Positions 21,748 through 30,422 of a stretch of 37,886 bases of DNA are shown here, piece after piece. The DNA lies in contig JAFYQR010000026.1 in assembly GCA_017559825.1 (NCBI GenBank), positions 1 to 37,886 of the forward strand. The letters are read 5' to 3'. This DNA is from Thermoguttaceae bacterium. Lineage in GTDB: Bacteria; Planctomycetota; Planctomycetia; Pirellulales; Thermoguttaceae. Position numbers and translations under genes: made by a program. Each line of letters starts with the position of its first letter. Within the stretch, counting starts at the first letter, position 1. The notes under the pieces are model-generated. The model was given only the letters and a program-made list of their open reading frames with translations, was not told where the DNA came from and did no database searches.

Positions 21748-23055
21748 ATGAAGAAAAACGTTATCGTTCTGATTCTCGGCGGCGGACGCGGCACGCGCCT
21801 GTACCCCTTGACCAAAATGCGCGCGAAACCGGCCGTTCCGGTCGCCGGTAAATACCGCCTGATCGACATTCCGGTCTCGAACTGCATTAACAGCGGTCTC
21901 AACAAGATTTACGTTATTACGCAGTTCAACTCGGTCAGTTTGCACCAACACCTGCAAACGTACCGTTTCGACGCCTTCGGCGGCGGCTTCGTCGAAATGT
22001 TGGCGGCGCAACAAACGAACGACAGCGACTCTTGGTACCAAGGGACGGCCGACGCGGTTCGCCAAAACTTCAACTTCATTCAACAACGCGACGTCGATTA
22101 CGTCTTGATCCTTTCCGGCGACCAACTCTACCGGATGGACTTCCAAAAGATGATCGAAACGCACGAACGCTCGAACGCCGACGTTACGATCGCCTCCGTT
22201 CCGGTCGCTAAAGAACGCGCCGGCGAACTCGGCATTATGCGCATCGACGAAGAGGGCCGCGTCCTCGGCTTCCTCGAAAAACCGCAAACGGACGAAGAAC
22301 TCGAGCAAGTTTACACCGGCCAAGAGTTCATCAGCGAACGCGGTCTCGACCCGCAAGGTCGCGATTACCTCGCCAATATGGGCGTCTACCTCTTCAACCG
22401 CGACACGCTCGTCGAAGCGCTTGAAAAGACCGACTACAAAGACTTCGGGAAAGAAGTCTTTCCGGCCTCGATTCGAGCGAAACGCGTTTGCGTTCACCTC
22501 TTCGACGGTTACTGGGAAGACATCGGGACGATTCGCTCCTTCTACGAAGCGAACCTCGCGTTGGCTCAAAACCCGCCGGTCTTCGAAATTTCGACGCCGC
22601 AAGCGCCCACGTACACCCAACTCCGCTACCTCCCGGCCAGCCGTTTCGACAACGCGACGGTTCGGTGCAGTTACATCGCCGACGGGTGCTTGATCGGCGA
22701 AGGCGCGGTCATCGAAAACTCGATCATCGGCATTCGCTGCAAAATCGGCAAAGGCTGCGTTATCCGCAACTCCATCGTGATGGGGCAAGACTTCGTTACG
22801 AGTCCCGAAGAAGACGCGGCGGAAATCGCGGCGGGTCGTCCGCCGGTGGGGATCGGCGACCATACGGTCATCGACGGCGCCATCGTCGACAAAAACTGCC
22901 AAATCGGTTCGAACGTCTTCATCATCAACCCGGACGCCGTTCAAAACACGAAGGAACGCGAATTCGGGATGATTCGCGACGGCGTTATCTGCGTCGAAAA
23001 GGGCGCGGTTCTCCCGAACCATTGGCACTTGGCGCAATCGCTGAAGAAAAAGTAA
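21748..23055 (+). CDS. glgC: Glucose-1-phosphate adenylyltransferase
   Basis: Makes ADP-glucose from glucose-1-phosphate and ATP, the committed step of bacterial glycogen synthesis. The 435-residue length fits the plant and cyanobacterial-like branch. The nucleotidyltransferase motif is LILGGGRGTRLYPLT followed by RAKPAVPVAGKYRLIDIPVS (residues 6-40). The metal-binding region is LILSGDQLYRMD, and the sugar-phosphate region is YLANMGVYLFNRDTL. From about residue 290 a left-handed beta-helix appears as hexapeptide repeats (IADGCLIGEGAVIENSIIG). The ATG at 21748 has GAGG 11 bases upstream, a rather long spacing. No other glg gene is in the window. Confidence 0.96.
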   Translation: MKKNVIVLILGGGRGTRLYPLTKMRAKPAVPVAGKYRLIDIPVSNCINSGLNKIYVITQFNSVSLHQHLQTYRFDAFGGGFVEMLAAQQTNDSDSWYQGTADAVRQNFNFIQQRDVDYVLILSGDQLYRMDFQKMIETHERSNADVTIASVPVAKERAGELGIMRIDEEGRVLGFLEKPQTDEELEQVYTGQEFISERGLDPQGRDYLANMGVYLFNRDTLVEALEKTDYKDFGKEVFPASIRAKRVCVHLFDGYWEDIGTIRSFYEANLALAQNPPVFEISTPQAPTYTQLRYLPASRFDNATVRCSYIADGCLIGEGAVIENSIIGIRCKIGKGCVIRNSIVMGQDFVTSPEEDAAEIAAGRPPVGIGDHTVIDGAIVDKNCQIGSNVFIINPDAVQNTKEREFGMIRDGVICVEKGAVLPNHWHLAQSLKKK

Positions 23056-23310
23056 CGACGCGGAACCAACCGCGTTGAGCCGTCGCGGCGATTCTCTTGC
23101 CGTCGCGACCGTTCGGCGTTTTTCCCGTTCGACGCAAACGTCGGAGCGCAGTCTTGTAGGCGAGCGGCTCCGGCGTTTGCGTTTTCTTGTTCTTGAACGT
23201 CGGCGACGACGTTTCCCTTGGCGCCAAAATCTTCAGCGCGCCGTCCCAAACGCCCGACGCGCTTCTTAACGTTCGCGTCGGCACGTTGCGTTTTAAGACG
23301 TTCGCGGCTC

Positions 23311-25860
23311 TTACTTTGTTTTCTCCAACTCGTCGAGAATGTGACGACAGGAAATAATTTTCTCAACTAAATCGTTCGGAAGGAACCAGTATTGATTCGT
23401 CGACTCGAACCCGACGCAGGAATCCGCCGCCGCGGCGCGACGCAACGCTTTCGCCAACTCGATTTCGTCGCGAACGATCGCCGCCATTTCCGCCTCGACC
23501 GCCGTCAATCTCGCCGCGTTTTCGCTATTCCCCGCGTTTTCCGCTTTCCGCAACGCAAGCCGTTCGTCGCGCAACAACGCGAATCGAGTTTGATTGGCGC
23601 AGCTCAAATAAACGACGCCCGCGACGTCGGCGCAACGCGCTTGCCGCTCCGCCTCGACGCGACGCTCTTCCGGCGCTTTTTTCGCCGCCTCGGCCAAGAG
23701 CGCGGCGCCTTCCCGGAAACCGCGTCCGCACTTCTCCATCTGCTCGGCGAAAACGAGCGGCGGATACGGCGCCGTCCAACTCGCGACGTCGTCGTAAGGA
23801 ATCCCGACCATCGTCGCTCGATACCCGGTCGGCTCCAAGCGGAGCAAATTCGCCGGCCCGATTTGATTCGGCGCGGTATAAACGACCGCTCCGGAATAAG
23901 GGAACTCCTCGAAGGCGCGACTAACTTTCGTCCAACCGGCTCGCCCGGTCGCGGCGCCTTTTTCCCCGAAAACGCGCGTCGCCAAGCGGTCGAGAACCTC
24001 CGCTTCGGTCGTCGTTTCGTCCTTAAACTCTTGGAGCGCCTCCAAGTTAATCGACGGATACCCGCCGAGCGACCAACCGGCCATCACTCCGTCGACGCCG
24101 GAGCGCGAAAGGTTCGCCGCGTGCCGAACGACCAAATCGAGCGCCGGAATCGTCGGAATCGACGCGATCTCCCAAGTCGCGTTGAACTGACACTTCGCGA
24201 TCGTTTTGAGCTCGGCCTTCTTCGCCGCCGCCCAATGTTCAACCGCGCGCGGCCCCGGCCCGACCGCCGAAATCGAATATTCGCCGACCGAAACCGGAAC
24301 GCCGCCCCGATTCAGCGGAAGCGCCCATTCGCTGACCGACTGCAGCCAAACGCCCTTGGGCAACCGCCCGATAATATCGGTCGCGAGCCCGTGTCCGCGC
24401 CAGCCCCAGTCCCAAACGATCACCTTCGCGTCCGGCGCCGACCGCCAAACGCCCTCGGCCATCGCGGCGTTCAGATCGACGATCAAGTCGACGTAATCCC
24501 GTTGCGAACAGCGCGGACACTCGTCTTGCCGCATATGCGACGCGCACGTCGTCAAGTTTTCCGAGCCGGTGATCGTAAAAATTCCGCCGAGCCCCGGAAC
24601 GTCCGCGAAGACCGCCGCCAACGAGTCGACGAGCCAACGCCGCGTCTCCGGCGCCGACGCGCACATCGCGAAATATTTCTCCTGCGCGACGCCGCGAATA
24701 TGCGAGCGATTTCCAAAAAACGGCGCCGGAAGCGCTCGCGGTTCGTTCATATAAAGGTAAACGTCGATTCCGTATTTCTTCGCCCGATTCACTAAATTGC
24801 GCAAAGTCTCGCGACGCACGTCCGATTTCGCGCCCAACTCCGGAAATTCGGCGGTCGGCGGCGCCAAATCCCGTAGGAGCGCGTGCAGCCAAACGCCGTT
24901 CACGCCTCGTTCGCTCAACTTTTGGAGCAGACCGTCCGGGCAAAGTTTCGCGTCGTCCTGCAAAAGCGGGTCGCCGAAGACCGCGAAATACGAGTGTAAA
25001 TAACAAATTTCGAACCGCGAACCGTTTTTCGTGACATTTGAAACGTCTTGTTCGTTTTCTCCTCCGCTTTCCTCCGTTTCTTCACTCGACTCGTCTTGCG
25101 CGTTTTGCTTATTTTGCTCGTTTCGCGCATTTTTCTTATTTAAGTTAGTCGTTTCTTTCGCGTCGACCGTTCCGAGTTCGTCGAGAAACGCGAAACGAGG
25201 GGTTTCCGGCGCGTCGAGTTCGTCCCCGAGCGTTTCGCGAACGTCGGCGGCGATCTTACGCATCGCCGCGACGTCGGCTTCGGTCGGCTCTTCAAACCGC
25301 AATGTTTCGCAAACCGGCTTCAAACGTCCTAATTTAACCCAAAGAAAATCGTCTTCGCGGAGCTTTTCAGCCAACTCGACCGGCGTCAAATCAAGAAGCC
25401 TTAAAAGTTGTTCGTAAGGCAATATCGACCAATTTCGTCGAGTTAGCGTGATGTAAACGCGGTCGGGCTCCCACGTCGGCGCTTTATACGTCGGCAATCC
25501 GAGAAGCTCGGCGATTTGCGCAATCTTTTCCGGCTTCGTGTCGAGCGTTCGCGCCATCGCTTCGAGCGTCGCGAGGTTCCAGTTGCGCCAAACAAACGCC
25601 GCGGTTCGGTTCGGAAAGTGCGGAATCGGTTCGGCAAGCTTTTCCTCGCCGGTCGGAAGCGGCGACAGATCGACCGGCGTCAAACTCGCCGCGGTTTCGC
25701 TATTTTGAGCCGTCGAATCGTTTTCCGCCGCAACGCAAGCGTCTTTCGCCCCGGCGGCCTCGGCGCGTTCTCCCCCCAAGGCGACGCTAAGAGCGAGCCC
25801 CAAGGCGACGCAAACCGTCGGCGCGAGCGTCGCGCTTCGTTTCGTTTTTACTCGTTTCAT
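23311..25860 (-). CDS. Large secreted glycosidase-like protein
   Basis: An 849-residue exported protein. The start ATG at 25860 has AAGGAG 7-8 bases upstream on its strand and leads into a signal peptide (TVCVALGLALSVALGG, cleavage near residue 36). Residues 75-205 contain two copies of a 'WRNWNLATLEAMARTL / RRNWSILPYEQLLRLL' helical motif. A polar N/E/Q/K/S-rich linker follows (about 240-280). The main domain looks like a TIM-barrel: NGVWLHALLRDLAPP, GIDVYLYMNEPRALP, PGLGGIFTITGSENL, a CASHMRQDECPRCSQRDYV cluster with possible metal-binding cysteines, then AKVIVWDWGWRG and GVDGVMAGWSLGGYPS. That order recalls GH20-like or other planctomycete barrel glycosidases, but no family can be named with certainty. 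It ends in a helical region (about 720-849). Confidence 0.88.
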   Translation of the reverse strand: MKRVKTKRSATLAPTVCVALGLALSVALGGERAEAAGAKDACVAAENDSTAQNSETAASLTPVDLSPLPTGEEKLAEPIPHFPNRTAAFVWRNWNLATLEAMARTLDTKPEKIAQIAELLGLPTYKAPTWEPDRVYITLTRRNWSILPYEQLLRLLDLTPVELAEKLREDDFLWVKLGRLKPVCETLRFEEPTEADVAAMRKIAADVRETLGDELDAPETPRFAFLDELGTVDAKETTNLNKKNARNEQNKQNAQDESSEETEESGGENEQDVSNVTKNGSRFEICYLHSYFAVFGDPLLQDDAKLCPDGLLQKLSERGVNGVWLHALLRDLAPPTAEFPELGAKSDVRRETLRNLVNRAKKYGIDVYLYMNEPRALPAPFFGNRSHIRGVAQEKYFAMCASAPETRRWLVDSLAAVFADVPGLGGIFTITGSENLTTCASHMRQDECPRCSQRDYVDLIVDLNAAMAEGVWRSAPDAKVIVWDWGWRGHGLATDIIGRLPKGVWLQSVSEWALPLNRGGVPVSVGEYSISAVGPGPRAVEHWAAAKKAELKTIAKCQFNATWEIASIPTIPALDLVVRHAANLSRSGVDGVMAGWSLGGYPSINLEALQEFKDETTTEAEVLDRLATRVFGEKGAATGRAGWTKVSRAFEEFPYSGAVVYTAPNQIGPANLLRLEPTGYRATMVGIPYDDVASWTAPYPPLVFAEQMEKCGRGFREGAALLAEAAKKAPEERRVEAERQARCADVAGVVYLSCANQTRFALLRDERLALRKAENAGNSENAARLTAVEAEMAAIVRDEIELAKALRRAAAADSCVGFESTNQYWFLPNDLVEKIISCRHILDELEKTK

Positions 25861-26465
25861 CTTTCGACTCCTTATTTAGGTTGCGTTAATCGAAAAAAGC
25901 GCGATTATCTCCGCTTTTCCGTTTCAAAAATCCATTTTTTATCCGCGGTATAATTTTTGCGGATAGCGATAAAAACGAACGGAATTTCCCCGCTCCGCTT
26001 TTTACCGCCTCGAAAAAAATTCGAAATTTTCTTCGGCGATTTTCCGACGCGGAACGCTAGACGGTAAACGCGGAATTTACCGCGATAAAGGCGCGTTTCG
26101 AGCGTCCCGCAGCGCTCTGTCGAACACTATTTTAACACAACGAGGGCGGAAAAAAAAGCCTTTACAAGAAAACAAAATTTGATAGAATTTGCTTAGCAGG
26201 TCGGGAGAAACGCTAAATAAGGCGCGTCAAAAAACCGACTATCTAAATAACGACGGCGACAAACGTTTATTTTGCCCGACGCAAAAAACGCGTCCCATCG
26301 TTATAACCGTCCTATTTTACGCGTTTTGGCAGGTCGACTCGGTTTGCGTCGTCGAACGGAAAACCGTTAAAACTTGTCGAAAACGCCGAAGAAAACGCCG
26401 CGATACGTTCGAGCTAAAGTGAAAAAGTTTTCCGCTCGGGCGCCCGAATCGAAGAAGGAACGCCG
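25861..26465. other. 605-bp gene-free region with hairpins and the dcd promoter
   Basis: No gene is supported; the frame at 26189-26422 is Lys/Arg-rich and lacks a ribosome binding site. Seen here are ATCCGC/GCGGAT arms (25941-25946 and 25959-25964) around a TATAAT, two mutually exclusive hairpins at 26063-26084, and a promoter at 26161-26188 that would give dcd a leader of about 270 nt. Confidence 0.5.
26161..26188 (+). promoter_or_regulatory. Promoter upstream of dcd
   Basis: TTTACA (26161-26166), a 16-bp spacer and TAGAAT (26183-26188). Confidence 0.55.
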
Positions 26466-27011
26466 ATGATCCTCTCCGGACTCGAAATTGAAAAAGAAAT
26501 TGCGAAGGGCAACGTCGTCGTCGATCCCTTCGACCGCTCGCGGCTGAACCCGAACAGCTACAACCTGCGTCTGCACAACGAGCTTCTCGTTTACGACGGG
26601 CCCGCGCTCGACATGAAAACGCCGAACGCGTACCGCTCGATCGAAATTCCGGAGGAAGGCCTTCTCCTGGAACCCGGCAAAGTTTACCTAGGCCGCACGA
26701 TCGAGTACACCGAAACAAAAACGCTCGTGCCGATGTTGGAAGGCCGCTCGTCGGTCGGACGGCTTGGACTGTCGATTCACATCACCGCCGGCTTCGGCGA
26801 CGTCGGATTCAAGGGCTACTGGACGCTCGAACTTCACTGCGTCCAGCCGATTCGCGTTTACGCCGGCGTCGAGATTTGCCAAATTTACTACCACACGATC
26901 GAAGGCGACTACGTTCCCTACGACGGCGGCAAGTACCAAAATAATCGCGGCGTTCAAGCCAGCATGATGTATCTCGACTTCGAAGACGCGAAAAAAACGG
27001 CGCGAAGTTGA
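26466..27011 (+). CDS. dcd: dCTP deaminase
   Basis: Deaminates dCTP towards dUTP or dUMP for thymidylate synthesis. The 181-residue protein has the trimeric dUTPase-like beta fold. NPNSYNLRLHNELLVY lies near residues 28-43. The conserved block EGRSSVGRLGLSIHITAGFGDVGF follows, and WTLELHC carries the catalytic glutamate position of the family. AAGGA lies 6 bases before the ATG at 26466. The next gene, 101 bp on, is nrdD, so the pair joins dNTP production and pyrimidine dNTP supply. Whether it is mono- or bifunctional (dUMP-forming) cannot be decided here. Confidence 0.94.
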   Translation: MILSGLEIEKEIAKGNVVVDPFDRSRLNPNSYNLRLHNELLVYDGPALDMKTPNAYRSIEIPEEGLLLEPGKVYLGRTIEYTETKTLVPMLEGRSSVGRLGLSIHITAGFGDVGFKGYWTLELHCVQPIRVYAGVEICQIYYHTIEGDYVPYDGGKYQNNRGVQASMMYLDFEDAKKTARS

Positions 27012-27112
27012 CGTTCGTTTCTGTTTTGTCTTCGAGAAACGCGTTTCGCTTCGTTTAACGCGACGGAGCGAGAAAACGACGCATTAACCAGAAAACTTAT
27101 TCCTAGATAATA

Positions 27113-29563
27113 ATGTCTACTATTTCCGAGACGATGATTAAACTAAAAAATCCTCCCGAAACGGCGATCGAAACGATCGAATATATCGTCAAACGCGACG
27201 GTCGCCGCGCGCGCTTCGCCCCGGAAAAGATCGGCGCCGCCATTCAAAAGGCGTTCGTCGCGACCGGGCAACCGCAACCGAACGAGTACGTCGAGGCTCT
27301 GACCGCCAAAGTCGCCGCTCGCGTCGTCGACGCCGGTTACGTCGCCCCCGAAGTCGAGGACGTCCAAGACTGCGTCGAATCGGTGTTGATCGAAAACGGG
27401 CACGTCCGCACAGCCCGCAACTATATGGCGTATCGCGCCGAGCGCACGCGAGTCCGCGAACTCGGCTCCCGGCTGATGCGCACCTTTGAAGACATCACCT
27501 TCAAAGACGCGAAAACGAGCGACGTCAAGCGCGAAAACGCCAACGTCAACGGCGACACCGCGATGGGCCAGATGCTCAAATACGGTTCCGAAGGCGCCAA
27601 GGAGTTCTTCCACAAGTTCGTTTTGAAACCGGAGCACTCGCGCGCCCACGTCGAAGGCGATATTCACATTCACGACCTCGACTTCTACACGATGACGACG
27701 ACGTGTTGCCAAATCGACTTGATTCGCCTTTTCAAGAACGGTTTCGGCACCGGCCACGGCGTCCTGCGCGAGCCGAACGACGTGCAATCCTACGCCGCGC
27801 TCGCCTGCATCGCGATTCAGTCGAACCAAAACGACCAACACGGCGGCCAGTCGATCGTCAACTTCGACTACGGCCTCGCGCCGGGCGTGATTAAAACGTT
27901 CCGCCGCCTGTATCGCGACAACCTCGCCAAGGGCGTCGCCTTCGCGACCGGTTCGAGCGCCGCGATTTCCGACGACTTGAAGGCGTTGCACCGCGAAATT
28001 TTCGATTCCGGCGTCGAGCTGAAGCTCGAAGAGCGCGACGCGTTCTTCGCCGCCGAAAGCGCAGCGGTCGCCGAACGTTTCTTCGCCGCTTGGAACGTCG
28101 ACGCGTCGACGGCGCTGACCGCCGAGCGTTTCGCCGAGCTGCAAAAACAAGCCGCCGACTTGGCGTTGCGCGAAACCGACCGCGCGACGTTCCAAGCGAT
28201 GGAAGCGCTCGTTCACAACCTGAACACGATGCACAGCCGCGCCGGAGCGCAAACGCCCTTCTCGTCGATCAATTACGGAATGGACGTCTCGCCGGAAGGC
28301 CGCATGATCGTTAAAAACGTCCTTCTCGCGCAGGAAGCGGGGCTCGGCGCCGGAGAAACGCCGATCTTCCCGATCCATATTTTCCGCGTCAAGGAAGGAA
28401 TCAACGCCGACCCGGGCGATCCGAATTACGATTTGTTCAAGTTGGCCTGCCGCGTCAGCGCGAAACGTCTCTTCCCGAACTTCGCGTTCCAAGACGCGCC
28501 GTTCAACCTGCAGTACTACCAACCGGGGCGCCCGGAGACGGAAATCGCCTATATGGGGTGCCGCACTCGCGTCGTCGGCAACATTTGCGACCCGGAACGC
28601 GAAATCACGTACTCGCGGGGCAACCTGAGTTTCACGTCGATCAACCTGCCGCGAATCGCGCTGAAGTCGAAGGGCGACATGAACGCCTTTTACGCCGACC
28701 TGACCGCGAAGCTCGACTTGGCGGTCGACCAACTCCTCGAGCGTTTCCGCATTCAATGCCAAAAGAAGGTGAAAAACTTCCCGTTCCTGATGGGACAAGG
28801 CGTTTGGCTCGATAGCGAAAACCTCGGACCGGAGGACGAAGTCGGCGAAATCCTGAAGCACGGCACGCTGTCGGTAGGGTTCATCGGCTTGGCGGAAACG
28901 CTAAAAGCGCTGATCGGCGTCCACCACGGCGAAAGCGAAGAGGCGCAAAAGCTCGGCCTTGAAATCGTCGGTTTCATGCGCAAGTATCTCGACGACGTCG
29001 CGCAAGCGAAACAGTTGAACTTCTCGCTCCTCGCGACGCCGGCCGAAGGGCTCTCGGGCCGCTTCGTCAAGTTGGATCGCAAAAAGTTCGGCGCGATCGA
29101 AGGCGTCACCGATCGCGAGTACTACACGAACAGCTTCCACGTTCCGGTTCACTACCGCGTTCCGTGTTGGCAAAAGATTCGCCTCGAAGCGCCGTATCAC
29201 GCGCTGACGAACGCCGGGCACATCACCTACGTCGAGCTGGACGGCGACGCCTCGCAAAACTTGGAGGCGTTCGAGAAGATCGTCCGCGCGATGCGCAAGG
29301 CGGGCGTCGGTTACGGCGCGATCAACCACCCGATCGACTCCGACCCGGTTTGCGGTTTCAACGGCGTCATTAACGGCGACGTCTGCCCGAAATGCGGTCG
29401 CAAAGAAACGCCGGACGTTCCGTTTGAACGCGTTCGCCGCATCACCGGCTACCTCGTCGGGACGCTCGACCGCTTCAACGACGCGAAACGTTCCGAGGTG
29501 AAAGACCGCGTGGCGCACTCGACCGCCTGCCCAGGCGTCGCGCAAAACGGGGGAGACGAATGA
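27113..29563 (+). CDS. nrdD: Anaerobic ribonucleoside-triphosphate reductase, class III
   Basis: Reduces ribonucleotides to deoxyribonucleotides with a glycyl radical; oxygen destroys the active form. The 816 residues begin with an ATP-cone regulatory domain (about 20-110, IVKRDGRRARFAPEKIGAAI). The ten-stranded barrel core carries QSNQNDQHGGQSIVNFDYG and the MGCRTRVVGNICDPERE region. GTLSVGFIGLAETLKAL and DREYYTNSFHVP follow. The C-terminus has a cysteine metal site (DPVCGFNGVINGDVCPKCG) and the glycyl radical motif RRITGYLVG. The ATG at 27113 has no clear ribosome binding site; an alternative ATG lies at 27134. nrdG overlaps its stop by four bases. Confidence 0.96.
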   Translation: MSTISETMIKLKNPPETAIETIEYIVKRDGRRARFAPEKIGAAIQKAFVATGQPQPNEYVEALTAKVAARVVDAGYVAPEVEDVQDCVESVLIENGHVRTARNYMAYRAERTRVRELGSRLMRTFEDITFKDAKTSDVKRENANVNGDTAMGQMLKYGSEGAKEFFHKFVLKPEHSRAHVEGDIHIHDLDFYTMTTTCCQIDLIRLFKNGFGTGHGVLREPNDVQSYAALACIAIQSNQNDQHGGQSIVNFDYGLAPGVIKTFRRLYRDNLAKGVAFATGSSAAISDDLKALHREIFDSGVELKLEERDAFFAAESAAVAERFFAAWNVDASTALTAERFAELQKQAADLALRETDRATFQAMEALVHNLNTMHSRAGAQTPFSSINYGMDVSPEGRMIVKNVLLAQEAGLGAGETPIFPIHIFRVKEGINADPGDPNYDLFKLACRVSAKRLFPNFAFQDAPFNLQYYQPGRPETEIAYMGCRTRVVGNICDPEREITYSRGNLSFTSINLPRIALKSKGDMNAFYADLTAKLDLAVDQLLERFRIQCQKKVKNFPFLMGQGVWLDSENLGPEDEVGEILKHGTLSVGFIGLAETLKALIGVHHGESEEAQKLGLEIVGFMRKYLDDVAQAKQLNFSLLATPAEGLSGRFVKLDRKKFGAIEGVTDREYYTNSFHVPVHYRVPCWQKIRLEAPYHALTNAGHITYVELDGDASQNLEAFEKIVRAMRKAGVGYGAINHPIDSDPVCGFNGVINGDVCPKCGRKETPDVPFERVRRITGYLVGTLDRFNDAKRSEVKDRVAHSTACPGVAQNGGDE

Positions 29564-30066
29564 AACTTCGCGTCGCGGGCCGCGTCGGCGACTCGATCGT
29601 CGACGGGCCCGGTCTCCGGTACGCGCTTTTCACGCAGGGGTGCCCGCGCGCCTGTCCCGGTTGTCATAATCCGCAAACTCAACCGCTCGAAGGGGGCGAA
29701 GAGACGACCGTCGAGACGATTTTGGCCGAAATCGACGCGAATCCGCTTCTCGACGGCGTTACCTTCAGCGGAGGCGAGCCGTTCCTGCAGGCGGCGGCGC
29801 TCGCCGAGTTGGCGCGAGAAATCAAAAAGCGCGGCCTAAATTTAGCCGCGTACACCGGCTATCTTTGGGAGGAGCTTCTTGCGGCGAACGATCCCGCTTG
29901 GAACGCGCTTCTCGCCGAGCTCGACGTCGTCGTCGACGGCCCGTTCGTGTTGGCGGCGCGCAGTTGGACGCTGAAATTCGCCGGTTCGACGAACCAACGT
30001 TTTATCGACGTTCGACGTTCGTTGCGAGAAAATCGGGTCGTCGAAATGGAAACTTGGGTCGGTTAA
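29560..30066 (+). CDS. nrdG: Anaerobic ribonucleotide reductase-activating protein
   Basis: A radical SAM enzyme that creates the glycyl radical on NrdD. The 168-residue protein shows GRVGDSIVDGPGLRYALFTQ, then the 4Fe-4S motif CPRACPGC (CxxxCxxC) at about residues 29-36. VTFSGGEPFLQ, the SAM-binding GGE motif, follows. Its ATG overlaps the nrdD stop as ATGA (29560-29563), a sign of translational coupling. A strong terminator follows about 50 bp after the stop. Confidence 0.95.
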   Translation: MKLRVAGRVGDSIVDGPGLRYALFTQGCPRACPGCHNPQTQPLEGGEETTVETILAEIDANPLLDGVTFSGGEPFLQAAALAELAREIKKRGLNLAAYTGYLWEELLAANDPAWNALLAELDVVVDGPFVLAARSWTLKFAGSTNQRFIDVRRSLRENRVVEMETWVG

Positions 30067-30422
30067 ACCGTTTTTACAGGGGCTTCTATCTCTTTCCTTT
30101 GTCAAAACGAAAAAAGCCGCCGCGTTTCGACTCCTTGTCGACGCGGCGGCCTTTTTTATTCTCGCTCGCCGCCGTCGAAGCTTTTTTTCGCCGCTTCAAC
30201 CAATCTTTTGGCGTTCAATTTTCTTGTCCTCGCCTTCCCTATTTCGCCTTTTAACCGCTTTGCGTCGTCGTTCGTTAAAATCGCGAGAATCGCGATATTT
30301 TCTCAAATCGACGCTAAAGTCGAGCGAGCGTTTGGACGTTCTAACGAATAGACGCCGTTTTTTCAAGCGAACGCGGCGTTTTGGCAAAACTTTAACGCTT
30401 TTTAGGGCGACGGAGGCGATTC
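30067..30422. other. Intergenic region after nrdG
   Basis: It holds the nrdG terminator (30111-30157). The remainder contains T-rich and GC-mixed sequence with no supported gene, and no clear promoter for the gene at 30423 was found. Confidence 0.5.
30111..30157. terminator. Strong terminator after nrdG, bidirectional form
   Basis: GCCGCCGCGTttCGAC (30116-30131) pairs with GTCG-ACGCGGCGGC (30137-30150) around TCCTT. An A run lies before it and six T follow (30152-30157). Confidence 0.92.

Noticed and set aside
25949..25954. TATAAT as a plus-strand promoter
   Set aside because: No acceptable -35 box at 16-18 bp and no gene for 500 bp downstream.
29340..29400. Missing Cys in the NrdD zinc site
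   Set aside because: The DPVCGF...CPKCG form seems to be the usual pattern in this NrdD subgroup as far as I recall, so it is not reported as a defect.
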